DNA from: Stenotrophomonas terrae
Lineage (GTDB): Bacteria; Pseudomonadota; Gammaproteobacteria; Xanthomonadales; Xanthomonadaceae
Length of the DNA stretch: 64,000 nt
Assembly (NCBI RefSeq): GCF_001431465.1
Contig: NZ_LDJJ01000037.1
Span: 1-64,000, forward strand
Direction: 5' to 3'
Shown here: piece by piece, positions 17,992 to 25,170 of the stretch
Numbering within the stretch: position 1 is the stretch's first letter
Layout: each line of letters starts with the position of its first letter
Notes under the pieces: generated by a model
Seen by the model: only the letters and a program-made list of their open reading frames with translations
Databases searched by the model: none
What the model was told of the DNA's origin: nothing
Made by a program: the position numbers and the translations under genes

Positions 17992-18654
17992 ATGCCCAGT
18001 TTGTTGATTGCCGACGATCACCCCTTGTTCCGCGCTGCCCTGCGGCAGGCGGCCAGCGAGGCCGTCAGCGAGCTGCAGGTACGCGAGGCCGAGTCGCTGG
18101 AAGGCGTGCTGGCGGCGCTGGATGCGGCCCCGGACACCGACCTGATCCTGCTCGACCTGCATATGCCCGGCAATCACGGGCTGGCAGGGCTGGCCGCTAT
18201 CCGCGCACAACACCCCGGGGTGGCGGTGATCGTGGTTTCGGCCAATGACGATCCACGCGTGGTGCGGCGTGCGCTTGACCACGGCGCCGCCGGCTACCTG
18301 CCCAAGAGTTCGGGTTTGAATGAGCTGCGCGAAGCAATCCGCAGCGTCATGGCCTGCGAGCAATGGCTGCCGGCCTCGCTGCGCGCGGCGGTATCGCGGG
18401 CGCAGTCCTCCAGCCACGACAGCGAACTGGCCGCACGCCTGGCCAGTCTGTCACCGCAACAGTTCCGGGTATTGGCGCTGGTTGCCGAAGGCCTGCTAAA
18501 CAAGCAGATCGCCGACCGTCTGGATGTGCAGGAACGCACCGTCAAGGCGCATCTATCGGCCATCTTCGAACGCCTCGGGGTGCGCAACCGCACCCAGGCC
18601 AGCGTAGTACTGCGCGAACTGGAACTGAGCGATCCGGCACGCCAGGCGCTGTGA
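17992..18654 (+). CDS. LuxR-type response regulator (CrbR/ErdR-like)
   Basis: A 220-residue response regulator with an N-terminal receiver (acidic pair D8-D9, phosphoacceptor D55 in LLDLHMPG, K in YLPKSS) and a C-terminal LuxR/NarL helix-turn-helix (NKQIADRLDVQERTVKAHLS). The frame is open further upstream, but the ATG at 17992 gives a receiver domain that starts normally. It carries no adjacent kinase gene; the nearest kinase is the symporter-like hybrid kinase at 21072. In Pseudomonas and Vibrio such pairs (CrbS/CrbR, MxtR/ErdR) control acetate use, so that role is inferred, helped by the adjacent 3HB catabolic genes. Confidence 0.88.
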   Translation: MPSLLIADDHPLFRAALRQAASEAVSELQVREAESLEGVLAALDAAPDTDLILLDLHMPGNHGLAGLAAIRAQHPGVAVIVVSANDDPRVVRRALDHGAAGYLPKSSGLNELREAIRSVMACEQWLPASLRAAVSRAQSSSHDSELAARLASLSPQQFRVLALVAEGLLNKQIADRLDVQERTVKAHLSAIFERLGVRNRTQASVVLRELELSDPARQAL

Positions 18655-18670
18655 TCGCAAGCGATGCTTT

Positions 18671-18796
18671 GTAGGAGCGGCGTCAGCCGCGAAGCCGACG
18701 GACCGGCCGGCCGCAGCCAGATCGATCACACGCATTCCTGATCGCACTTCACTACGACGGTGCCGTTGTCAGCTTCGCGGCTGACGCCGCTCCTAC
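18671..18796. repeat. Inverted pair of GTAGGAGCGGC REPs
   Basis: GTAGGAGCGGCGTCAGCCGC at 18671 and its reverse complement ending at 18796 flank about 75 bases of non-repeat DNA. The pair sits between the convergent response-regulator and YeeE/YedE genes and may serve as a bidirectional end structure. Confidence 0.85.
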
Positions 18797-18808
18797 AACA
18801 CCCCTCCC

Positions 18809-19246
18809 CTACACTGCTCCTGCACCGCGCCGAGTTACCAGCTTGTGCAACAACATGCCTGCCAACATTGCCGGTACAAACCACAATGCTTCGGGTGACA
18901 ACACTCCCAGGCCGACCAGCGCCGGGCCCGGGCAGTAACCGGCCAGTCCCCAGCCAATGCCGAACAAGGCCGCACCGATCAGCAATGGCCGGTCGATATG
19001 GCGCAGATCCGAAATCTGGAAACGCTCAGCCAATACCGGCGCCGGCCGTCGCAGCACGAAACGGAACAGCAGCATCGTCGTGCCGACAGCGCCGCCCAGC
19101 ACGAACAACAGGGCCGGATCGAAATCGCCAAACACATCAAGGAAACCGAGGATGCGCTGCGGATCTGTCATGCCCGACAACGCCAGGCCAAGCCCAAACA
19201 GCGCGCCGGAAACCAGTGCCGCCAAGGTGATACGCGAGGTACTCAT
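18809..19246 (-). CDS. YeeE/YedE family membrane protein (DUF6691 type)
   Basis: A 145-residue inner-membrane protein forming half of a two-gene YeeE/YedE sulfur-compound transporter. It has about four helices and the conserved segments [19 protein letters not shown] and [13 protein letters not shown] with a cysteine in a re-entrant loop; in the E. coli-type YeeE these cysteines relay thiosulfate. It overlaps the paralogous gene upstream by 4 bases. The operon also contains a persulfide-dioxygenase-like enzyme, pointing to sulfide/sulfane sulfur export or handling. Confidence 0.88.
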   Translation of the reverse strand: MSTSRITLAALVSGALFGLGLALSGMTDPQRILGFLDVFGDFDPALLFVLGGAVGTTMLLFRFVLRRPAPVLAERFQISDLRHIDRPLLIGAALFGIGWGLAGYCPGPALVGLGVLSPEALWFVPAMLAGMLLHKLVTRRGAGAV

Positions 19247-19656
19247 GCCACATGCCTGACGATATAAGTGGTCAGAACCGCCGTCGCCATGAAGGTCAAC
19301 ACGGCAGCGAACGAACGCACGGACAAGCGCCCCAAACCACAGACACCGTGGCCGCTGGTGCAGCCATTGCCCATGCGCGTGCCAAAACCCACCAGCAGCC
19401 CCGCTGCAACCAGCAGCACGGGCGGAAAGCCCTGGCGCGGCGTGTAAGCGCCCGGCACCAGCCACAGATACGCGGCACCGGCGCCGATCAGGCCAATCAG
19501 GAATGCGCCGCGCCAGGCCACTTCTCCACTGCGCGGCATCAGCACACCGCCAACAATGCCGCTGATACCGGCAATACGCCCGGTCAGCCACAGCAACAAC
19601 GTGGCGGCCAGGCCGATCAACACGCCGCCGGCCAAGGCCAGCATCCAGCCGCTCAT
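19243..19656 (-). CDS. YeeE/YedE family membrane protein
   Basis: A 137-residue partner of the gene at 18809. It has four to five hydrophobic helices and the signature [13 protein letters not shown], which holds the sulfur-relay cysteine. Overlaps of 4 bases on both sides (with the metallo-hydrolase upstream and the second YeeE half downstream) indicate one tightly coupled operon. The split into two short proteins is common in the BigR-regulated sulfur operons of Xylella and relatives. Substrate is inferred. Confidence 0.9.
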   Translation of the reverse strand: MSGWMLALAGGVLIGLAATLLLWLTGRIAGISGIVGGVLMPRSGEVAWRGAFLIGLIGAGAAYLWLVPGAYTPRQGFPPVLLVAAGLLVGFGTRMGNGCTSGHGVCGLGRLSVRSFAAVLTFMATAVLTTYIVRHVA

Positions 19657-20543
19657 TGCGGTTTCCCGATCTGATCCAGCGGCAAGCGCAGGTAGCGCAC
19701 GCCGTTGCCATCGGGCTCGGGCAAGCGCCCGCCGCGGATATTCACCTGCAGGGCCGGCAGGATCAGCTTCGGTACCGGCAGCGTTGCATCACGTTGCTCG
19801 CGCATCTGCACGAAGGCGGCCTCGTCAGTGCCGTCCCTGAGGTGCAGATTGTGCTGCTTCTGCTCGTCGATGGAGCTCTGTGCCTGCGCTTCGCGGCGGC
19901 TGCCGGGGTAGTCATGGCACAGGTAGATGCGGGTATCAGCCGGCAAGGCCAGGATGCGCTGGATCGACGCATACAGCCGATGCGCGTCGCCGCCGGGGAA
20001 GTCACAGCGCGCGGTGCCGGTATCTGCGGCAAACACCGTGTCACCGACGAATGCCGCGTCACCGATCACATAGGTCAGACTGTCATCGGTATGCCCGGGC
20101 GTGGCAATCACCCGTGCAGTCAATCCACCCACGTTGAAGCTGTCCGCATCCTCGAACAGGCGGTCGAACTGGCTGCCATCGGCAATGAACTCATCGCCCA
20201 GGCCAAACAGGGTCTTGAAGTGCTGCTGTACCTGCACGATGCCGCGGCCGATGGCCACTGGCGCCTGCAGCTGATCGGCCAGATAGCCTGCCGCACTGAG
20301 ATGATCCGCATGCGCATGGGTTTCCAGAATCCATGCCACCGTCAACAACTTGCTGCGCACGAACGCCAGCAGCGCATCCGCTGACACGGTACTGGTGCGC
20401 GCGCCGGCCGGCTCGTAATCCAGTACCGGATCGATGATGACAGCCATGCCGCCAACCTGGTCATAGACCACATAGCTGAAGGTACCGGTGTCCTTGTCGT
20501 AGAACGGCTCGACCACCGGCGATGACATCTGCGTCTGGCTCAT
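19653..20543 (-). CDS. MBL-fold persulfide dioxygenase-like hydrolase (Blh/ETHE1 type)
   Basis: A 296-residue metallo-beta-lactamase-fold enzyme. Metal ligands are visible in [11 protein letters not shown] (H-x-H-x-D-H), [19 protein letters not shown] and YLCHDYPG. The [12 protein letters not shown] segment is characteristic of the ETHE1/Blh persulfide dioxygenases, which oxidise glutathione persulfide to sulfite. It is the first gene of the operon with the two YeeE/YedE proteins and is divergent from a BigR-like sulfide sensor, the arrangement known from Xylella and Agrobacterium. Enzyme specificity is inferred from family and context. Confidence 0.9.
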   Translation of the reverse strand: MSQTQMSSPVVEPFYDKDTGTFSYVVYDQVGGMAVIIDPVLDYEPAGARTSTVSADALLAFVRSKLLTVAWILETHAHADHLSAAGYLADQLQAPVAIGRGIVQVQQHFKTLFGLGDEFIADGSQFDRLFEDADSFNVGGLTARVIATPGHTDDSLTYVIGDAAFVGDTVFAADTGTARCDFPGGDAHRLYASIQRILALPADTRIYLCHDYPGSRREAQAQSSIDEQKQHNLHLRDGTDEAAFVQMREQRDATLPVPKLILPALQVNIRGGRLPEPDGNGVRYLRLPLDQIGKPQ

Positions 20544-20558
20544 TGAGAGGGCCTTGCT

Positions 20559-20584
20559 TTTAATTTAGCTTTTTCTAAATTAAA
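20559..20584. promoter_or_regulatory. Palindromic operator for the BigR-like repressor
   Basis: A perfect 10-base inverted repeat, TTTAATTTAG-CTTTTT-CTAAATTAAA, lies between the divergent persulfide-dioxygenase and ArsR-type genes. It is strikingly AT-rich against the GC-rich background, as expected for a BigR-type operator overlapping two divergent promoters. Confidence 0.85.
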
Positions 20585-20625
20585 CTAGTCATCCGCAAAG
20601 TACAAGCCCGGAACGCAAGCCCCTG

Positions 20626-20946
20626 ATGCCAGCTTCAGACATGGATATGGAACAAATGCAGGCGCACGCTGAACAGGCCGCGCAGCTGCTCAAGTCGCTG
20701 GCCCACCCCGCCCGGCTACGCGTGCTGTGCCGGTTGGTTGAGGGCGAGGCTTCGGTAGGTGAACTGCAGGCGCAGGTCGGCCTGTCGATGTCGGCACTGT
20801 CACAGCATCTGGCGGTGATGCGCGAAGCCGAGCTGGTCAGCACCCGTCGTGAAGCACAGAGCATTTTCTATGCGCTGGCCGACAGCCCGGCAATGGGCGT
20901 GATGCAGGCCTTGCATGCGGCTTATTGCGGGAAAGCCAGCCGCTAA
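20626..20946 (+). CDS. bigR: ArsR-family sulfide/persulfide-responsive repressor (BigR-like)
   Basis: A 106-residue winged-helix ArsR repressor. The recognition helix region is SMSALSQHLAVMREA. Two cysteines, C35 and C101, are separated by 66 residues, the same spacing as the redox pair C42/C108 of Xylella BigR, which forms a disulfide or polysulfide bridge to release DNA. No metal-binding CxC motif of metal-sensing ArsR proteins is present. It is divergent from the persulfide dioxygenase and YeeE/YedE genes and flanks a perfect palindrome. The start may instead be the ATG at 20641. Confidence 0.92.
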   Translation: MPASDMDMEQMQAHAEQAAQLLKSLAHPARLRVLCRLVEGEASVGELQAQVGLSMSALSQHLAVMREAELVSTRREAQSIFYALADSPAMGVMQALHAAYCGKASR

Positions 20947-20977
20947 GCTTCAGGCTTCGACAAAGCACGTGGGGCCC

Positions 20978-21052
20978 GTAGCCCGGGTAAGCGCAGCGCA
21001 CCCGGGGGGTATCGCAAAGTTCTCCCGGGTGTGCTGCGCTTACCCGGGCTAC
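20978..21052. repeat. GTAGCCCGGG inverted-repeat element
   Basis: GTAGCCCGGGTAAGCGCAGC on the left and its reverse complement on the right form a 75-base hairpin-capable element between the convergent bigR-like and kinase genes. It belongs to the family also found at 5667, 5851, 29015, 55746 and 60685. Confidence 0.9.
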
Positions 21053-21071
21053 GTGGAGAAAATGCGGGGGC

Positions 21072-24000
21072 TTAAGACTCGCGCCGCTCCGCACCTGGTC
21101 TCAACGCATCGGCCGCCAACAGCCGGTCAAGAATCGACTTCAGCGCCAGCGGACGCACTGGCTTGTGCAGCAGCGTCAGTCCCTGCTCCAACACTTCACG
21201 GCGCGTCGCCAGGCTGTCGTCGGCACTGAGGATCAAGGTGGGACGCGCACCGAAGTGTTCGCCCAGCCGCAGCTGCAACGCGGTGCCGGTATCGCCGTCA
21301 TCCAGGTTGTAGTCGAACAGCCACAGGCTTGCCGGCTGGGTCTGCAATGCCGCCACCGCCTGTGCTTCGTTGGCGGCTTCGGCCACGTTGTAGCCCCAGC
21401 CACGCAATAGGCCAGCTAGCCCCTGCAAGGCTGCCGGGTCGTTGTCGACCACCAACACCGGCACACCACCGGACGTTGCCGCGCTGCGCAGCCGTGGCGC
21501 CGCCGCCAGTTGCGCCGACGCCGCAAGCTGCAGTGACACCGAGAACACCGTGCCGCGCCCTTTCTCGCTACGCAGGCGCAATGGCGTACGCAGCAGGCCG
21601 GCAATGCGGTCGGCAATGGCCAGGCCAAGACCGAGTCCTTGCCCGCTGCTCTCCTCGCCACGCCGGAACTCCTCGAATATGCGCTGCTGTTCCTGCTTGG
21701 CGATGCCCGGGCCGGTGTCATGCACTTCCACCCGCAGGCGTTGACCATCGCGGCGCACGCCGAGCAATACGCCGCCCGCATGGGTATAACGCACCGCGTT
21801 GGCGAGGAAGTTCTGCAGCACCCGGCGCAGCAACTGTGGGTCGCTGTTGACCCAGGCGCGGGTGGGCACATAGTGGAACTCCAGGCCGCGCGCAGTGGCC
21901 AGCGCACGGAACTCGGAGACCAGCGGATCCAGCACTTCGGCCAAGGGCAGATCGCGCGGCTGTGGCACCAGACCACCGGCTTCCAACCGCGACATATCAA
22001 ACAGCCCCGTCAACAGGTCGGTGGTTGAATCCAGCGCGCCGCGGATCTGCACCACGGTCTGTTGCTGCTGGCTGGATTCCACCTGCTGCGCCAGCGTATC
22101 GGTGAACAGGTGCGCAGCATGCAGCGGCTGCAACAGATCGTGGCCGACTGCGGCCAGGAAGCGGCTCTTGGCATCGTTGGCCCGCTCCGCCTCGCGCTTG
22201 GCCGACTCCAGCAAGGCCGTGCGATCGCCCACGCGCTGCTCCAGGGTTTCGTTGCTGCGCTTGAGCTCACGCTCGCTGCGACGGAATTCGGTGACATCGG
22301 TGAAGGTGGCCACAAAGCCACCGCCCGGCATCGGGTTGCCGCGGATCTCGACGATGCTGCCATCGGGAAATACGCGTTCGGTCAAATGCGGCGTACCGGC
22401 GCGCATGAAAGCCAGGCGCCGGTCCACCGCCCGCTCGTCGCCACCGCGCGCAGGCATCGCCTGCAATGCCCAGCGGGTCAGATCGATGATCGGGCGGCCC
22501 ACCTGCAGCAGCTCATCGGGGAATCCAAACATGCGTGCATACGGCCGGTTCCATGCCACCAGCCGCTGTTCACGGTCGATCACACTGATGCCCTGGCTCA
22601 TGTTCTGCAGTGCTGCCTGCAGTACCTGTTGGCTGAAGCGCAGGTCCTGCGACGCTTCGCTGACGATGGCCGCCACCGTTGCCAACTCGCTGCCCTCGCG
22701 CCGCGCCGCATCCAGCAACAGGCGCGCGGAAGCGGCACCAAGCACCGCCGACAACTCACGCTCAACACTGGCCTCGATCGCTGCAGGCACCGCGCCACTG
22801 CGCGGCGCGTCGGCCAGCAAGCGCTGCACCCGCTCGTAGGGCAGGAACCGACGGCCGGCGTCGCGCAGGGTATCGGCATCAAGATTGCGGCTGATACGGT
22901 CTGGCGTATCGCGCCGCCAGGCCATCGCCAACAAGGTCACCGCGGTGCCGACAAACAGGCTGGCACCTACCGCACGCCCCAGCGGCGTCCATCCGGTCAG
23001 GCCAAACAAGCCCTGCGGTGCAAGCCACTGCCAACCAAACGGCCCCTGCAGCAGCCATGCCGGTGTACGCCCGCCGCTTTCCAGCAAGGAGGGCAGCAGC
23101 AGCACCCAGGCCCAGGTCGCGAAGCCGGCCAGCACACCGGCGATGGCCGCGCGCGGTGGCGTCTGCGGCCGCCAGATGGCAAAGGCCAGCACCGGCACCA
23201 GCGTGGCCATTGCCGAGAACGACACGGCGCCGATATCGGCCAGCACATTGCCGCCACCAATCAGCCGGCTATAGCCCCAGGCCATCAACATGATCACGCA
23301 GATGCCTGCGCGCCGCAGCCACACCAGCTCGCGGCGGTGATCACCGCCGCCGGCGCGCGCCCATGCACTGCGCAACAGTCCCGGTGCAAACCAGTGGTTG
23401 CCGATCATCAGGCTCAAGGTCAGCGTGCTCACCACCACCATGCCGGTGGCCGCGCTGAGGCCACCGAGGAAAGCGAACAAGGCCACGCCTTCATGGCCCG
23501 CAGCGAACGGCAGCGCCAAGGTATACATGTCCGACGGCACGCTGTTGCCAAGCAGCAACGTGCCAGCGCGCGCCAAGGGCAGGATCGGCAGCGCGATCAG
23601 CAGCAGGTACAACGGAAACAGCCAGCGCGCGGTGCGCACATCGGCCGGGTCACGGCACTCGACCACGCCAACGTGGAACTGATGCGGCAGCAGGAACATC
23701 GCCAGACCGCCGAGGATCACCAGCGGGATGAAGCCGCCTTCCTGTGTATTGACCGGCGCCGGTGGCGCGGCAGGAACCCCTTTCAGGCCAAACCAGACGA
23801 ATACCCCCAGCGCCAGCATCGCCCCCAGCTTGAATACCGACTCGGCAGCCATCGCCAGCACCAGGCCACGGTTGTGCTCGGAGGCATCGGCGCGGCGCGC
23901 ACCAAACAGCATCGCGAACAAGGCCATCGCCAGCGCCACATACAAGGCACTGTCATGCCAGATCGAACCGCTCTGCCCGGCATCCACCGCGCGCGAGGTG

Positions 24001-24431
24001 ATCATGCCGAAGCTCATCGCAACCGCCTTGAGCTGCAGCGCGATATACGGAATCAGGCCCAGCACGGTCACCAGCGTCACCGTCGCCGCCAGCCAGGCAT
24101 CACGTCCCAGCCGCGCGGCAATCAGATCGGCGAGCGAGGTGGCATTGGTTTCGCGCGCCAGCCGCACCAGCCGCATCATCACGCCGATGGCCAGCGCATA
24201 GAAAAGAATCGCGCCGACAAAAGTTGGCGGCAGCGGCCAACCATGGCGTGCAGCCTGAGTGACGGTGCCATAGAACGTCCACGAGGTGCAGTGCACCGCC
24301 AGCGACAAGGTGTAGATATGCCGCCAATGCCGCGCGAATGCGGTAGGCCGGCGCTCACCGTAGATGGCCACGCCAAACATCAGGGCCAGCCAGGCCAGAC
24401 CCGCCAGCGCCACCGTCACCAGACTCAACAT
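21072..24431 (-). CDS. Sodium/solute symporter-like hybrid sensor histidine kinase (CrbS/MxtR-like)
   Basis: A 1119-residue membrane kinase. The first about 500 residues form a multi-helix SSSF symporter-like domain; then come a PAS region (SVIDREQRLVAWNRPYARMF), a coiled-coil, a DHp domain with phosphoacceptor in AVGHDLLQPLHAA, an ATPase domain (NFLANAVRYTHAGG, DTGPGIAK, GLGLGLAIAD) and a C-terminal receiver (VLVVDNDPAAL, phosphoacceptor in LFDYNLDDG). CrbS/MxtR have this layout and act with a LuxR regulator to control acetate and related short-chain carbon use. The LuxR regulator at 17992 is a likely partner, though 2.4 kb away. Confidence 0.9.
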   Translation of the reverse strand: MLSLVTVALAGLAWLALMFGVAIYGERRPTAFARHWRHIYTLSLAVHCTSWTFYGTVTQAARHGWPLPPTFVGAILFYALAIGVMMRLVRLARETNATSLADLIAARLGRDAWLAATVTLVTVLGLIPYIALQLKAVAMSFGMITSRAVDAGQSGSIWHDSALYVALAMALFAMLFGARRADASEHNRGLVLAMAAESVFKLGAMLALGVFVWFGLKGVPAAPPAPVNTQEGGFIPLVILGGLAMFLLPHQFHVGVVECRDPADVRTARWLFPLYLLLIALPILPLARAGTLLLGNSVPSDMYTLALPFAAGHEGVALFAFLGGLSAATGMVVVSTLTLSLMIGNHWFAPGLLRSAWARAGGGDHRRELVWLRRAGICVIMLMAWGYSRLIGGGNVLADIGAVSFSAMATLVPVLAFAIWRPQTPPRAAIAGVLAGFATWAWVLLLPSLLESGGRTPAWLLQGPFGWQWLAPQGLFGLTGWTPLGRAVGASLFVGTAVTLLAMAWRRDTPDRISRNLDADTLRDAGRRFLPYERVQRLLADAPRSGAVPAAIEASVERELSAVLGAASARLLLDAARREGSELATVAAIVSEASQDLRFSQQVLQAALQNMSQGISVIDREQRLVAWNRPYARMFGFPDELLQVGRPIIDLTRWALQAMPARGGDERAVDRRLAFMRAGTPHLTERVFPDGSIVEIRGNPMPGGGFVATFTDVTEFRRSERELKRSNETLEQRVGDRTALLESAKREAERANDAKSRFLAAVGHDLLQPLHAAHLFTDTLAQQVESSQQQQTVVQIRGALDSTTDLLTGLFDMSRLEAGGLVPQPRDLPLAEVLDPLVSEFRALATARGLEFHYVPTRAWVNSDPQLLRRVLQNFLANAVRYTHAGGVLLGVRRDGQRLRVEVHDTGPGIAKQEQQRIFEEFRRGEESSGQGLGLGLAIADRIAGLLRTPLRLRSEKGRGTVFSVSLQLAASAQLAAAPRLRSAATSGGVPVLVVDNDPAALQGLAGLLRGWGYNVAEAANEAQAVAALQTQPASLWLFDYNLDDGDTGTALQLRLGEHFGARPTLILSADDSLATRREVLEQGLTLLHKPVRPLALKSILDRLLAADALRPGAERRES

Positions 24432-24504
24432 GGAATGCGTTTCCCAGAAGCTGCTTGGCAGGATACGGAGTTAAGGGATGAGGATGAAGCGGAACAAGCT
24501 TTTA

Positions 24505-24740
24505 GCCTCTCTCCATCCGGAAGTGGAGTTGGGGTGAGGGTCGCGAGCTTGAAGCCCCTCTCCCTCCGGGAGAGGGGTTGGGGTGAGGGTGCGGGCTTGA
24601 AGCCCCTCTCCCTCCGGGAGAGGGGTTGGGGTGAGGGTCGCGAGCTTGAAGCCCCTCTCCCTCCGGGAGAGGGGTTGGGGTGAGGGTCGCGAGCTTGAAG
24701 CCCCTCTCCCTCCGGGAGAGGGGTTGGGGTGAGGGTGCGA
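24505..24740. repeat. Tandem array of 49-bp CCCCTCTCCC units
   Basis: Units start at about 24505 (degenerate), 24555, 24603, 24652 and 24701, a period of 48-49 bases. Each contains the palindrome CCCCTCTCCC-TCC-GGGAGAGGGG followed by TTGGGGTGAGGGTCGCGAGC. The four later copies are almost identical, indicating recent amplification. An inverted copy lies at 24879-24920. No gene is supported here. Confidence 0.92.
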
Positions 24741-24878
24741 TCCACCAGCAATCTGATTCTTCGGGTTTTGCGTTTGACTTCACTGCACAGCGATAAATCA
24801 GCACAGACGCCCCGACCTGCGGCTTTCGCGGTTGACCTGGGTCAAAGGCCAGCGCCCACAAGCCAACTGCAGGAGCTG

Positions 24879-24920
24879 CCCTCACCCCAACCCCTCTCCC
24901 GGAGGGAGAGGGGCTTCAAG
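24879..24920. repeat. Inverted copy of the CCCCTCTCCC repeat
   Basis: CCCTCACCCCAACCCCTCTC continuing into CCGGAGGGAGAGGGGCTTCA is the reverse complement of one 49-bp unit from the array 140 bases upstream. The two orientations could form a long cruciform. The intervening 24741-24878 holds nothing I can identify. Confidence 0.88.
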
Positions 24921-25100
24921 AAACAGCAACAGCAACAGCAGAAGTAGGAGCAGGAGCAGGAGCAGGATCAAGAGCAAGGGCTGGAGCTAGAGCTAGAGCT
25001 AGAGCAACAACAGCAACAACAGCAACAACAGCAACAACAGCAACAACAACAAGAGCAAAAGCAAGAGCAAAAGCAAGAGCAACAAAAGCTGCAAACACAA
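24921..25100. repeat. Purine-rich microsatellite tract
   Basis: A run of short tandem repeats: CAACAG, GGAGCA, GAGCTA, CAACAACAG and AGAGCAAAAGC units follow each other for about 180 bases. The forward strand is almost free of T. Frames through it encode only poly-Gln/Asn or poly-Ala/Val/Leu, so it is not treated as coding. It begins immediately after the inverted CCCCTCTCCC element and ends at the terminator of the next gene. Confidence 0.88.
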
Positions 25101-25101
25101 G

Positions 25102-25130
25102 AGCCCTTCCCCGCTGTGCGGGAAAGGGCT
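25102..25130 (-). terminator. Hairpin terminator of the third TonB receptor gene
   Basis: On the minus strand, AGCCCTTTCCCGC-ACAGC-GGGGAAGGGCT forms a strong stem 40 bases after the receptor stop codon, followed by the T/G-rich CTTGTGTTTG. The T tract is imperfect, but position and stem fit termination. Confidence 0.75.
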
Positions 25131-25170
25131 CCTCTTGCGTGCTGTCAGATGGCCGTTACCGGCCGGCTCA

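Noticed and set aside
22062..24683. 873-codon plus-strand frame antisense to the hybrid kinase
   Set aside because: High-GC antisense open frames are common here; the sense strand encodes a fully recognisable SSSF-histidine kinase, while this frame has no recognisable domain.
24916..25098. Minus-strand open frame with Ala/Val-rich low complexity
   Set aside because: Encoded entirely by the microsatellite; no ribosome-binding site or conserved content.
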